Shown in pieces: positions 52,722 to 60,651 of a DNA stretch of 64,000 nt. Position numbers and translations under genes: made by a program. The notes beneath the pieces were generated by a model. That model was not told the origin of the DNA and did no database searches. It saw nothing but the letters and a program-made list of their open reading frames with translations. This DNA comes from Clostridia bacterium (GTDB taxonomy: Bacteria; Bacillota; Clostridia; UMGS1883), in the NCBI GenBank assembly GCA_017440585.1, contig JAFSGW010000099.1:1-64000 (forward strand). Direction: 5' to 3'. How positions within the stretch are numbered: the first letter of the stretch is position 1; each line of letters opens with the position of its first letter.

Positions 52722-53495
52722 ATGTTACTTGCAATAGACGTTGGTAATACAAATATTGTGCTTGGTGCCTTCGACGGCAAAGCTCTGGTAAAAAGCTTCC
52801 GTGTTGCAACAAGCTACGAAAAGTCCCGTGATGAATACGGCATGATGTTTCTTCAGCTTTTAATGTTCAATTCAATAAAGGTGGAGGACATTGACGATGT
52901 TATCATCTCCTCCGTTGTGCCTCCGGTTATGTATTCCTTGGAAAGAGCCATAACAAAATACCTTGGCAAAAAGCCCATCGTTGTTACAAACGAGCTTGAT
53001 TTAGGGCTTAACATAAAGTACGAAAACCCCCGTGAGGTTGGTGCCGACAGGCTTGTGAATGCAGTTGCCGTTCACGAAAAGTATAATTGCGATGCCATTA
53101 TTGTGGACTTTGGCACGGCGACCACCTTCTGTGCACTGACAAAGGAGGGGGACTACTTAGGCGGTGCAATCTGCCCCGGTATAAAAATAAGCGTTGAAGC
53201 ACTTTTTTCAAAAACAAGTAAGCTTCCCCGTATTGAGCTTGCTCCCACAAAAACAGTTATAGGCAGAACAACCGTTTCCAGCATGCAGTCGGGGGTTATC
53301 CACGGCTACGTAGGTCAGGTGGACTATATGGTTAAATTAATCCGAGAGGAAATGGGCGTGGAGGCAAAGGTTATAGCAACGGGTGGCCTCAGCGGCATGA
53401 TAAGCGAGGAAAGCAGTACTATTGACATTATTGAGCCTAACCTTACCCTTGACGGATTAAGGGTTATTTACGACAGATTGAAGGTGACAGGATGA
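52722..53495 (+). CDS. coaX: type III pantothenate kinase
   Basis: A 257-aa ASKHA-fold kinase for the first step of coenzyme A synthesis. N-terminal LLAIDVGNTNIVLGAFDG, then GADRLVNAVAVHEKYNCDAI, VDFGTATTFCALTKEG and GGAICPGIKISVEALFSKTS, then VIATGGLSGMI. RBS aaggagg. Its stop overlaps the next start (ATGA), so translation is coupled. Confidence 0.95.
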   Translation: MLLAIDVGNTNIVLGAFDGKALVKSFRVATSYEKSRDEYGMMFLQLLMFNSIKVEDIDDVIISSVVPPVMYSLERAITKYLGKKPIVVTNELDLGLNIKYENPREVGADRLVNAVAVHEKYNCDAIIVDFGTATTFCALTKEGDYLGGAICPGIKISVEALFSKTSKLPRIELAPTKTVIGRTTVSSMQSGVIHGYVGQVDYMVKLIREEMGVEAKVIATGGLSGMISEESSTIDIIEPNLTLDGLRVIYDRLKVTG

Positions 53496-53878
53496 CCGAA
53501 AAAGCAAAATACACACAAAAAGCACCCTCCCTTGGCAATGCAAAGGTAAGGAGCCTTGGGTTTATCGCTCTTGCAACGGTATTTATTGCGGCTCTGGTAA
53601 TTGTAAACTTCCTTCCCTACAGCGGTGTGCTCACACTTATTGTTTTTGGAGCCGGTGCAATAGCAATCCACCGCCTTTTAAGCTCCACCGTTTTCGACAT
53701 TACATATTCCCTTTATGAAAACAAGCTTGTTTTCATACGAAAATACGGAAGGATGGAATGGGAGTGTGAGGTTTTCCCCTTTGATGAGGCAAAGTTTTAT
53801 GCGGATAAAATTGAGCACCGGGGCAAAACCTACGCCTTTTATCCCGATGATAAATTAAAGGAATTTTTAGGTATATAA
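53492..53878 (+). CDS. small membrane protein, coupled to coaX
   Basis: A 128-aa protein with two close helices (about 22-42 and 45-62: GFIALATVFIAALVIVNFL, GVLTLIVFGAGAIAIHRLL) and a C-terminal soluble half (SLYENKLVFIRKYGRMEWEC, FDEAKFYADKIEHRGKTYAF), a layout like the YdbS/PH-type membrane families. Function unknown. It shares a start/stop overlap with coaX. Confidence 0.7.
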   Translation: MTEKAKYTQKAPSLGNAKVRSLGFIALATVFIAALVIVNFLPYSGVLTLIVFGAGAIAIHRLLSSTVFDITYSLYENKLVFIRKYGRMEWECEVFPFDEAKFYADKIEHRGKTYAFYPDDKLKEFLGI

Positions 53879-53893
53879 AATTACAATTCCTAC

Positions 53894-53922
53894 TTGTTTA
53901 TTTGGATTTAATATGTTAGAAT
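53894..53922 (+). promoter_or_regulatory. promoter of the uronate-catabolism cluster
   Basis: TTGTTT (53894-53899), 17-bp spacer, TAGAAT (53917-53922), before fsa. Confidence 0.5.
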
Positions 53923-53959
53923 ATACTTATAAAATTATAATTTGAAAGGATGACCATTT

Positions 53960-54607
53960 ATGAAACTCTTTATCGACACAGCCAATGTTGCCGATATCAA
54001 AGCGGCAAACGACTTAGGCGTTATCTGCGGTGTTACAACTAACCCCTCTCTTATCGCTAAGGAAGGCAGAGATTTCAAGGAAGTTGTTACTGAAATCACA
54101 TCTATCGTTGACGGTCCCATCAGTGCTGAAGTTATCGCTCTTGACCACGAGGGCATGGTAAGTGAAGCAAAGGAGCTTGTTAAGATTCATAAGAACATCG
54201 TTATCAAGATTCCTATGACACTTGAAGGCTTAAAGGCAGTTAAGATTCTTAGTGCTGAAGGCATCAAGACAAACGTTACACTTATCTTCAACTCCACACA
54301 GGCTCTTCTTGCAGCCCGTGCAGGTGCTACATATGTTTCTCCCTTCTTGGGCAGACTTGACGACATCGGCATGAACGGAATGAACCTTATTGAAGAAATC
54401 GTTGACATTTTCGACACACACGGTATCGAAACAGAAATTATCGCAGCTTCTGTTCGTCATCCTGTTCACGTTATCGAAGCAGCTCGCCTCGGTGCACACA
54501 TCGCTACAATTCCTTACAACGTAATCGTTCAGATGTCCAAGCATCCTCTTACAGATGCAGGTATTGAACGCTTCCTTAAGGACTGGGAAGGCGTACCCAA
54601 GAAGTAA
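53960..54607 (+). CDS. fsa: fructose-6-phosphate aldolase / transaldolase-like
   Basis: A 215-aa aldolase of the small transaldolase family. [20 protein letters not shown] and [13 protein letters not shown] start it; the Schiff-base Lys lies in [17 protein letters not shown]; the rest ([53 protein letters not shown]) is typical. It could act on fructose 6-phosphate or serve as an aldolase for a related acid. Here it leads a cluster of keto-deoxy sugar genes that has no recognised KDPG aldolase, so a role in that path is possible. RBS gaaagga. Highly biased codons. Confidence 0.9.
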   Translation: MKLFIDTANVADIKAANDLGVICGVTTNPSLIAKEGRDFKEVVTEITSIVDGPISAEVIALDHEGMVSEAKELVKIHKNIVIKIPMTLEGLKAVKILSAEGIKTNVTLIFNSTQALLAARAGATYVSPFLGRLDDIGMNGMNLIEEIVDIFDTHGIETEIIAASVRHPVHVIEAARLGAHIATIPYNVIVQMSKHPLTDAGIERFLKDWEGVPKK

Positions 54608-54627
54608 TAAAATAAGGAGACAGTAAA

Positions 54628-55428
54628 ATGAGTATTTTAAATAAATTCAGCCTTGAGGGCAAGGTTGCTCTCGTTACAGGTGCTTCCTACGGTATCGGCT
54701 ATGCAATCGCATCCGGTCTTCATGAAGCAGGCGCAAAGGTTGTTTTCTGCGACATCAAGCAGGAATTTGTTGACAAGGGTCTCGCTGCATATGCAGCTGA
54801 CGGTATCGATGCTAAGGGCTACGTTTGCGACGTAACTGATGAAGATGCAGTTAACGCTATGGTAGCTAAAATCGAAGAAGAAGTTGGCGTTATTGATATC
54901 CTCGTTAACAACGCAGGTATCATCAAGAGAATCCCCATGTGCGAAATGAGCGCTGCTGACTTTAGGCAGGTTATCGACGTTGACCTTAACGCTCCCTTCA
55001 TCTGCGCAAAGGCAGTTATTCCTTCCATGATCAAGAAGGGCCACGGTAAGATTATTAACATCTGCTCCATGATGAGCGAGCTCGGTAGAGAAACAGTATC
55101 TGCTTACGCTGCTGCAAAGGGCGGATTGAAGATGCTTACAAGAAACATCTGCTCCGAATATGGCGAAATGAACATTCAGTGTAACGGTATCGGCCCCGGC
55201 TATATCGAAACACCCCAGACAGCACCTCTTCGTGAAAGACAGGCAGACGGCTCCCGTCATCCCTTCGATGCTTTCATCATCGGTAAGACACCTGCTGCCC
55301 GTTGGGGTAAAACAGAAGACCTTGTAGGTCCTGCTGTATTCCTCGCATCCGATGCATCCGACTTCGTAAACGGCCATGTATTGTATGTAGACGGCGGTAT
55401 TCTTGCCTATATCGGCAAGCAACCCTAA
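54628..55428 (+). CDS. kduD: short-chain dehydrogenase, KduD/gluconate 5-dehydrogenase-like
   Basis: A 266-aa NAD(P)-dependent dehydrogenase. Motifs: VTGASYGIGYAIASGLHEAG (coenzyme), ILVNNAGIIKR, the catalytic Ser/Tyr/Lys set in SMMSELGRETVSAYAAAKGG, and FVNGHVLYVDGGILAYIGKQ at the end. Sequence alone suggests gluconate 5-dehydrogenase or 2-deoxy-D-gluconate 3-dehydrogenase; its place just before kduI favours the KduD role (2,5-diketo-3-deoxygluconate to KDG). RBS aaggaga. Starts 20 bp after fsa. Confidence 0.85.
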   Translation: MSILNKFSLEGKVALVTGASYGIGYAIASGLHEAGAKVVFCDIKQEFVDKGLAAYAADGIDAKGYVCDVTDEDAVNAMVAKIEEEVGVIDILVNNAGIIKRIPMCEMSAADFRQVIDVDLNAPFICAKAVIPSMIKKGHGKIINICSMMSELGRETVSAYAAAKGGLKMLTRNICSEYGEMNIQCNGIGPGYIETPQTAPLRERQADGSRHPFDAFIIGKTPAARWGKTEDLVGPAVFLASDASDFVNGHVLYVDGGILAYIGKQP

Positions 55429-55433
55429 ATTTT

Positions 55434-55580
55434 TGAGTAAAATCGTCATCTTGCCGCCTTGAACCTTGGGGCGGTGCAACAGCACAGCACCCAATGCCCA
55501 AAGCGACAATCTGAACGATTTTCTTTCAAAAATTGCTCTGAGTAAAGAGATGCACAATCTGACGAAATCTCTTTCAAATT
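55434..55580 (+). ncRNA. two-unit structured repeat between kduD and kduI
   Basis: Unit 1: tgagt + aaaatcgt (55439-55446) pairing with acgatttt (55515-55522) + ctttcaaa, with an inner hairpin ccgcc/ggcgg. Unit 2: tgagt + aaagagat (55544-55551) pairing with atctcttt (55567-55574) + caaa. Both share tgagt, caatctga and ctttcaaa, but their stems differ and still pair, as in a structured RNA or a duplicated hairpin repeat. Confidence 0.45.
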
Positions 55581-55604
55581 TTGAAAGTAATAAAAGCAAG
55601 CTGT

Positions 55605-55636
55605 AGCAGGCAGGCAAAAGCCTGCCTGCTATTTAG
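55605..55636 (+). terminator. terminator-like hairpin before kduI
   Basis: Stem agcaggcaggc/gcctgcctgct, loop aaaa, then atttag. It would separate fsa-kduD from kduI, or attenuate. Confidence 0.75.
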
Positions 55637-55656
55637 ATTAAAGGAGGAGAATACCC

Positions 55657-56487
55657 GTGGAAGTAAGATACGATACCCATCCTAATGATGCGATGTTTTA
55701 CACAACTGAAGAATTAAGAGGTCATTACCTCATTGAAAACCTTTTTGAAAAGGGTAAAATCAACACAGTTTATTCTCACGTTGACCGCATTATCGTTGGC
55801 GGTGCAACACCCGGAAGCGATGCTTTAAAGCTGGAAGCAGGCGACGAGCTCCGTGCGGCATATTTTTTGGAGAGACGTGAACTTGGTATTATCAACATCG
55901 GTGCACCCGGTAAGGTTACACTTGACGGTGTTGAATATAGTTTAGGCAACAAGGACGGCTTATACGTTGGTATGGGCACAAAGGATGTCAAGTTTGAAAG
56001 TGACGACGAAGCTAACCCTGCAAAGTTCTACTTTAACTCTGCTCCTGCTCACACAACCTACCCCACAGTATTTATCGATATGGAAAAGGCCAACAAGCGT
56101 CCTATCGGTTCTATGGAAGACAGTAACAAGAGAACAATTTATCAGTATATTCACCCTGCAGTATTAAAAACCTGCCAGCTTTCCATGGGCTTAACTAAGC
56201 TGGAAGAGGGCAGTATGTGGAACACAATGCCCTGCCATACTCACGAAAGAAGAATGGAAGTATACCTTTACTTCGACCTTCCCGAAGATGCAGCAGTTTT
56301 CCACCTTATGGGTCAGCCTCAGGAAACACGCCACATCGTTATGCATAACGAGCAGGCAGTTATTTCTCCCTCCTGGTCCATCCACTCCGGCGTCGGCACA
56401 CATTGCTACACCTTCATCTGGGGCATGGTTGGCGAAAATCAGGACTTTGACGATATGGACCACTGCAAAACAAATGAATTAAAATAA
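55657..56487 (+). CDS. kduI: 5-dehydro-4-deoxy-D-glucuronate isomerase
   Basis: A 276-aa double-cupin, zinc-binding isomerase that converts the unsaturated-uronate product 5-keto-4-deoxyuronate to 2,5-diketo-3-deoxygluconate. The N terminus (VRYDTHPNDAMFYTTEELRG), the middle (VDRIIVGGATPGSD, ERRELGIINIGAPGKVTLDG) and the metal-site motif PCHTHERRMEVYLYFDLPED are characteristic. Start codon is GTG with RBS aaaggagga. Length is normal. Confidence 0.95.
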   Translation: MEVRYDTHPNDAMFYTTEELRGHYLIENLFEKGKINTVYSHVDRIIVGGATPGSDALKLEAGDELRAAYFLERRELGIINIGAPGKVTLDGVEYSLGNKDGLYVGMGTKDVKFESDDEANPAKFYFNSAPAHTTYPTVFIDMEKANKRPIGSMEDSNKRTIYQYIHPAVLKTCQLSMGLTKLEEGSMWNTMPCHTHERRMEVYLYFDLPEDAAVFHLMGQPQETRHIVMHNEQAVISPSWSIHSGVGTHCYTFIWGMVGENQDFDDMDHCKTNELK

Positions 56488-56536
56488 TTCATTTGTTCTG
56501 CAAGTAAAAATAAAGAAATCGGATATAAGAATTAAT

Positions 56537-56558
56537 AAAAAGAATTTTGCATGCAAAA
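56537..56558. repeat. perfect hairpin agaattttgc-at-gcaaaattct
   Basis: A copy of the AT-rich dispersed hairpin (compare 12907, 57337, 60151), between kduI and the LUD gene. Confidence 0.6.
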
Positions 56559-56623
56559 TTCTACCGAAACTATTCACTTTTCACTATTAACTCTTCACTG
56601 TCCGACTGTAAGGAGGACTTATT

Positions 56624-57262
56624 ATGCATTGGGCAAGAAAATGGCAATGTCAGCAGATAGCCAAGGAAATTGTTGACATTTTAAACGAAAAGGGATACAC
56701 AGCCCGCTATGCTGAAAACTGCGACGAAGCAAAGCAGATGATTATTGATACCATTCCCGAGGGCTCATCCATCGCTATGGGTGGCAGTGTTACCTTAGGT
56801 GACATGGGCATGGTTGAGGTTTTCAGAAGCGACAAGTACCGCTTCTATGACCGCTATGCAACAGGTAGCTATGAAGAATGCTATCAGGTTTACCGTGAGA
56901 GTATGATGGCTGACTGGTTAGTTACAGGCTCCAACGCCATCACACGTGACGGCGAAATTGTTAATACTGACTCCTCGGGTAACCGTGCAGGCGGTATTAT
57001 CTTTGGACCTGATAAGGTTATGATTGTTGTTGGTGCAAATAAGGTTGTTGACGACCTTCCTGCAGCATTTGACCGTATCAAGCAAATTGCTCCTGCAAAT
57101 GCAAAGCGTATCGGCCACAGAACACCCTGTGCCGTAACGGGCAAGTGCGAAATGTGCGAAATCCAGCAGAGCGTATGTAATGCAACAAGCATTATACATA
57201 ACGGCCGTAAGCATCCCGGCAGATTTAATGTGATAGTAATCGCCGAAGATGTAGGCTTTTAA
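56624..57262 (+). CDS. LUD-domain (LutC-like) protein
   Basis: A 212-aa member of the lactate-utilisation (LUD, DUF162) family: KEIVDILNEKGYTARYAENC, SIAMGGSVTLGDMGMVEVF, DWLVTGSNAITRDGEIVNTD, and GGIIFGPDKVMIVVGANKVV, with a Cys-rich end (CAVTGKCEMCEIQQSVCN). In other bacteria LutC acts with iron-sulfur partners to oxidise lactate, but LutA/B are absent here and stand-alone members have unknown roles. It lies between kduI and kdgK. RBS aaggagg. Confidence 0.8.
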   Translation: MHWARKWQCQQIAKEIVDILNEKGYTARYAENCDEAKQMIIDTIPEGSSIAMGGSVTLGDMGMVEVFRSDKYRFYDRYATGSYEECYQVYRESMMADWLVTGSNAITRDGEIVNTDSSGNRAGGIIFGPDKVMIVVGANKVVDDLPAAFDRIKQIAPANAKRIGHRTPCAVTGKCEMCEIQQSVCNATSIIHNGRKHPGRFNVIVIAEDVGF

Positions 57263-57267
57263 AAAAT

Positions 57268-57360
57268 CAGCAATTAGCAATTAGTAATGAGAAATTGAAT
57301 GAAAAGAAATTTTGCAGGCAAAATTTCTTCCTTAATTGCTCATTGCTCATTAATCATTAC
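57268..57360. repeat. AT-rich palindromic repeat before kdgK
   Basis: A nearly 90-bp imperfect palindrome: attagtaatgag... and its partner ctcattaatcat around the hairpin agaaattttgc-agg-caaaatttct. Same family as 3933, 12880, 56537 and 60118. Confidence 0.6.
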
Positions 57361-57386
57361 AAATTATTTTAAAGGAGTTGTTTCCA

Positions 57387-58418
57387 ATGGCAAAAGTAGT
57401 AACAATGGGCGAAATTATGCTCAGACTTTCCACACCCGGTAATGAAAGATTCCTGCAGGCAGACGAATTTGACGTTTGCTACGGCGGCGGCGAAGCTAAC
57501 GTTGCAGTATCTTTGGCAAACTATGGTCACGATGCTGAATTCGTGACAAAGGTTCCTTCTAACCCCATCGGTGACTGTGCAGTAGCTGCACTTCGCAAGA
57601 TGAACGTTGAAACAAAGAACATCGCCCGTGGCGGTGAGAGACTCGGTATTTACTTCCTTGAAACAGGTGCTTCCATGCGTGCTTCCAACGTTGTATATGA
57701 CCGTGCTCATTCCTCCATCTCCACAGCAGTAGCGGCAGACTTTGACTTCGATAAGATTTTTGAAGGCTGTGACTGGTTCCACTTTACAGGTATCACACCT
57801 GCAGTAAGTGATGCAGCGGCAGAATTGACAGAAATCGCTCTCAAGAAGGCAAAGGAGCATGGCGTGAAGGTTTCCTGCGACCTTAACTTCCGTAAGAAGC
57901 TCTGGTCAAGCGAAAAGGCTCAGAAGGTTATGACAAACCTTATGCAGTATGTTGACGTTTGTATCGGTAACGAAGAGGATGCTGAAAAAGTTCTTGGCTT
58001 CAAGCCCGGTGAAACAGACGTTACAAGCGGTGAACTTGAGCTTGCAGGCTACAAGAGCATTTTTGAGCAGATGGTAGAAAAGTTCAACTTTGAATATGTT
58101 GTATCTTCTCTCCGTGTTTCTCACAGTGCTTCCGACAACGGCTGGTCCGCTTGCATCTATTCAAGAGACACTAAGGAATTCTATCATTCCCGTGAATACC
58201 GCATTAACCCCATCGTTGACCGTGTAGGTGGCGGCGACAGCTTTGCAGCAGGCGTTATCTGCGGTATGCTGGACGGCTATGACTTCAAGAAGGCTCTTGA
58301 ATACGGCGTAGCAGCATCTGCTCTTAAGCACACAATCCCCGGCGATATGAATATCGTAACACGCGCTGAAGTTGAAACTCTTATGGGTGGCGACGGAAGC
58401 GGACGAGTACAGAGATAA
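57387..58418 (+). CDS. kdgK: 2-dehydro-3-deoxygluconokinase
   Basis: A 343-aa PfkB-family kinase that phosphorylates KDG to KDPG, the last step before aldol cleavage in pectin catabolism. Motifs: VVTMGEIMLRLSTPGNERF at the start, CYGGGEANVAVSLANYGHD (first PfkB signature), DLNFRKKLWS, and the anion-hole/catalytic Asp in DRVGGGDSFAAGVICGML. I start at the ATG at 57387 with RBS aaaggag. The gene ends inside the first arm of a hairpin array. Confidence 0.93.
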   Translation: MAKVVTMGEIMLRLSTPGNERFLQADEFDVCYGGGEANVAVSLANYGHDAEFVTKVPSNPIGDCAVAALRKMNVETKNIARGGERLGIYFLETGASMRASNVVYDRAHSSISTAVAADFDFDKIFEGCDWFHFTGITPAVSDAAAELTEIALKKAKEHGVKVSCDLNFRKKLWSSEKAQKVMTNLMQYVDVCIGNEEDAEKVLGFKPGETDVTSGELELAGYKSIFEQMVEKFNFEYVVSSLRVSHSASDNGWSACIYSRDTKEFYHSREYRINPIVDRVGGGDSFAAGVICGMLDGYDFKKALEYGVAASALKHTIPGDMNIVTRAEVETLMGGDGSGRVQR

Positions 58419-58657
58419 CTTGAAAGGACGGCATAGCCGTCCTTTTTGTTATCTCTGTAGCGATATAAATCCCTGTCGGGATTTGCGATATTCCCCTTCG
58501 GGGAGCGATATACCTGCGGTGCGATATGTTCGGCTCTGCCGAACGTGTTATGGGTGTGAGGGATTTATAGCATATCGCATTTTCATTTTAATGAAAATAT
58601 ATCGCATCCGAATGAAATGAGGATATATCGCATTATTCCGAAGGAATAATATATCGC
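58410..58657. repeat. hairpin array with gcgatat linkers, array 2 (head-to-head)
   Basis: Eight gcgatat linkers: four direct (58460, 58485, 58505, 58521) and four inverted as atatcgc (58572, 58599, 58625, 58651). Between them lie perfect or near-perfect hairpins with unrelated stems: aaatccc/gggattt, tcccc/gggga, acc/ggt, gttcggc/gccgaac; then, past the turn, attttcatt/aatgaaaat, atcc/ggat and attattcc/ggaataat. The first arm, acagagataac/gttatctctgt, includes the kdgK stop codon and encloses the terminator hairpin ggacggc/gccgtcc. Related to 16302-16436. Confidence 0.8.
58421..58447 (+). terminator. terminator of kdgK
   Basis: Stem aaggacggc/gccgtcctt with loop ata and Ts, nested in the first hairpin of the array. 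Confidence 0.8.
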
Positions 58658-58710
58658 CAAACCGCTTTCCAAAATTCTGTGGCAATACACAAAATTTCGG
58701 AAAGTGAATA

Positions 58711-58739
58711 TTGACTTTAGGTAACGGGTATTATATAAT
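58711..58739 (+). promoter_or_regulatory. promoter of the ATPase gene
   Basis: TTGACT (58711-58716), 17-bp spacer, TATAAT (58734-58739), beginning at the edge of the left direct repeat. Confidence 0.65.
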
Positions 58740-58788
58740 GGAATCGAAAAAACTATGGCAATACACAAAATTTCGGGAAGTGAAGTTG

Positions 58789-60087
58789 ATGATTGAAAGA
58801 AAGAAGTATCTTGATAAATTAATAAGCAAAAAAGAAAATGGTCTTGTAAAGGTTATTACGGGTATTCGCAGAAGCGGAAAATCATACCTTCTTTTCAATA
58901 TTTATAAAAGCTACCTGCTTTCTGTCGGGGTCGGTGAGGATTGCATTATTGAGCTTGCCCTTGATGATGATGAAAATATAAGGTACCGTAACCCCTTGGA
59001 GCTTGGTGAATATCTGAGAAACAGGACGGCAGACAAGGAAAGAATGTATTATGTTTTCCTTGATGAAATACAAAAGGTTGTAACCATTCAGAACCCATAT
59101 ATAAAGGATGTTGAAGATAAAATCGGGTTTGTAGATGTTCTTTTGGGGCTTATGAAACGCGAAAATATAGATCTGTATGTTACGGGCAGTAATTCAAAAA
59201 TGCTCTCGTCGGATATTTTGACGGAGTTTCGCGGCAGAGGCGATGAAATAAGGGTTAACCCGTTATCCTTCGGCGAGTTTTATAGTGCATTCCCCGGCGA
59301 TAGGCATGACGCATGGCAGGAATACTGTACTTACGGAGGATTGCCTCTTGTTTTAAAAAAGCAAACTCACGAAGAAAAGGCAAAATACCTTCAAACCTTG
59401 TTCGATAAAATATACTTGAGCGACATAATGGAAAGAAACAAAATACTTTACGAGAAAACAGTTTTAGATGATATACTGAACATTGTGTCATCTTCTATTG
59501 GCTCACTTACAAATGCAAACAATATTGCGAAAACCTTTAAAAGCAATAAGCAAATCAGTATTGATACGACAACTGTAGCTCGGTATCTGGACTTGTTTAT
59601 TGATGCGTTTCTCATTTTTAAGGCGGAGCGCTACGACGTAAAGGGCAGAAAATATATAGGCTCGCCTTTGAAATACTATTTTTCTGACATAGGGCTTCGT
59701 AACGCAAGGCTACAGTTCCGGCAGATGGAAGAAAATCATATAATGGAAAACATTATTTATAACGAGCTTATATACCGTGAGTTCAATGTGGATGTGGGCG
59801 TTGTCGAATACTTTTATCGTGGCGAAGACAAAAAGAGCAAACGTGCAAGTCTTGAAATTGATTTTATTGCAAATAAAGGCAGTCAGAAATATTATATTCA
59901 ATCTGCCTTATCGGTAGCCGATGAAGAAAAACGAAATCAGGAAATACGCTCACTTAAAAACGTGGGGGACTCTTTCAAAAAAATTGTGGTTGTGAAGGAT
60001 AATATCATACCTTATAATGATGAAAACGGAATTTTCTATATCGGCATTGAGCAGTTTTTGCTTGACGAGAGTATAATGAATGGGTAA
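58789..60087 (+). CDS. AAA-type ATPase with DUF4143-like C-terminal domain
   Basis: A 432-aa protein. Walker A (VITGIRRSGKSYLLFNIYK), Walker B (YYVFLDEIQKV), sensor region LYVTGSNSKMLSSDILTEFRG, then LSFGEFYSAF and the DUF4143-type part with a nuclease-like core (FYRGEDKKSKRASLEIDFIA, GSQKYYIQSALSVADEE). These proteins are widespread, horizontally transferred and of unknown role. I start at the ATG at 58789 (MIERKKYLDKLISKKENGLV) with RBS gggaagtga. Codon use is AT-rich. The stop codon overlaps the right 41-bp direct repeat. Confidence 0.85.
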   Translation: MIERKKYLDKLISKKENGLVKVITGIRRSGKSYLLFNIYKSYLLSVGVGEDCIIELALDDDENIRYRNPLELGEYLRNRTADKERMYYVFLDEIQKVVTIQNPYIKDVEDKIGFVDVLLGLMKRENIDLYVTGSNSKMLSSDILTEFRGRGDEIRVNPLSFGEFYSAFPGDRHDAWQEYCTYGGLPLVLKKQTHEEKAKYLQTLFDKIYLSDIMERNKILYEKTVLDDILNIVSSSIGSLTNANNIAKTFKSNKQISIDTTTVARYLDLFIDAFLIFKAERYDVKGRKYIGSPLKYYFSDIGLRNARLQFRQMEENHIMENIIYNELIYREFNVDVGVVEYFYRGEDKKSKRASLEIDFIANKGSQKYYIQSALSVADEEKRNQEIRSLKNVGDSFKKIVVVKDNIIPYNDENGIFYIGIEQFLLDESIMNG

Positions 60088-60140
60088 TTCTGTGGCAATA
60101 CACAAAATTTCGGGAAGTGAATATTGCTCATTACTCATTG

Positions 60141-60185
60141 TATTTAATGTCAAGAATTTTGCAAATAAATTCTTGACATTAAATA
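60141..60185. promoter_or_regulatory. 19-bp perfect inverted repeat over the rpsO -35
   Basis: tatttaatgtcaagaattt (60141-60159) pairs with 60167-60185 around tgcaaat. The right arm contains the -35 of the rpsO promoter. It may be an operator, a terminator for upstream transcription or a dispersed AT-rich repeat. Confidence 0.6.
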
Positions 60186-60201
60186 CATGTTGTGTTAATA
60201 T
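60173..60201 (+). promoter_or_regulatory. promoter of rpsO
   Basis: TTGACA (60173-60178), 17-bp spacer, TAATAT (60196-60201). Confidence 0.75.
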
Positions 60202-60208
60202 AATAAAC

Positions 60209-60280
60209 GGCTTTATAAGCCTTGTCCGCAGGCAAGGGGTTCGGACACTCCGACCAATACCTTTGGCTGACGGGGAATAA
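60209..60280 (+). promoter_or_regulatory. putative S15-binding leader of rpsO mRNA
   Basis: Adjacent hairpins ggctt/aagcc, ccttg/caagg and ggttcgga/tccgacc in the rpsO leader resemble the autoregulatory S15 leader known in Firmicutes. The region ends about 30 bases before the RBS. Confidence 0.45.
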
Positions 60281-60314
60281 TAATTATTATATTATATTTA
60301 TGGAGGTATTTACT

Positions 60315-60578
60315 ATGACACCCGAAAGAAAAGCAGAAATAATTAAGGAATTCCAGCTTTCTCCTACAGATACTGGTTCTCCCGAAGTTCAGATTGCTCT
60401 CCTTACAGAGAGAATCAACCACCTCAACGAACACCTTAAGGAGTTCAAGAAGGACCATCACTCCAGACGTGGTCTTCTTATGATGGTTGGTAAGAGACGT
60501 GGTCTTCTCGACTACCTCACAAAGAAGGATATCGAAAGATACCGTGCAATCGTTGCTAAGCTCGGTTTGAGAAAGTAA
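60315..60578 (+). CDS. rpsO: 30S ribosomal protein S15
   Basis: An 87-aa ribosomal protein: [80 protein letters not shown]. It binds 16S rRNA early in 30S assembly. RBS tggagg. pnp follows, the usual rpsO-pnp order, with a terminator and a REP element between them. Confidence 0.97.
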   Translation: MTPERKAEIIKEFQLSPTDTGSPEVQIALLTERINHLNEHLKEFKKDHHSRRGLLMMVGKRRGLLDYLTKKDIERYRAIVAKLGLRK

Positions 60579-60585
60579 TTACGGG

Positions 60586-60619
60586 CAAGGCGGAGCAATT
60601 TCTGTTCCGCCTTGTTTTC
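60586..60619 (+). terminator. terminator after rpsO
   Basis: Stem caaggcgga/tccgccttg followed by tttt. Confidence 0.85.
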
Positions 60620-60651
60620 ACGTTTACAAACCGAAAAATTCAGGTGCACGA

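Larger units (their letters stand above)
58673..60126. mobile_element. candidate gene cassette bounded by 41-bp direct repeats
   Basis: 58673-58713 and 60086-60126 are 41-bp direct repeats with one mismatch (both contain ggcaatacacaaaatttcgg or its variant). A third, shorter copy (58756-58784) sits at the 5' end of the gene and carries its RBS. The unit holds one promoter and one ATPase gene, more AT-rich than its neighbours. No recombinase is present, so how it moved, if it did, is unclear. Confidence 0.55.

Noticed and set aside
58410-58657. CRISPR array
   Set aside because: Linkers are only 7 bp, the variable parts are palindromes of varying length, half the array is inverted and no cas gene is nearby.
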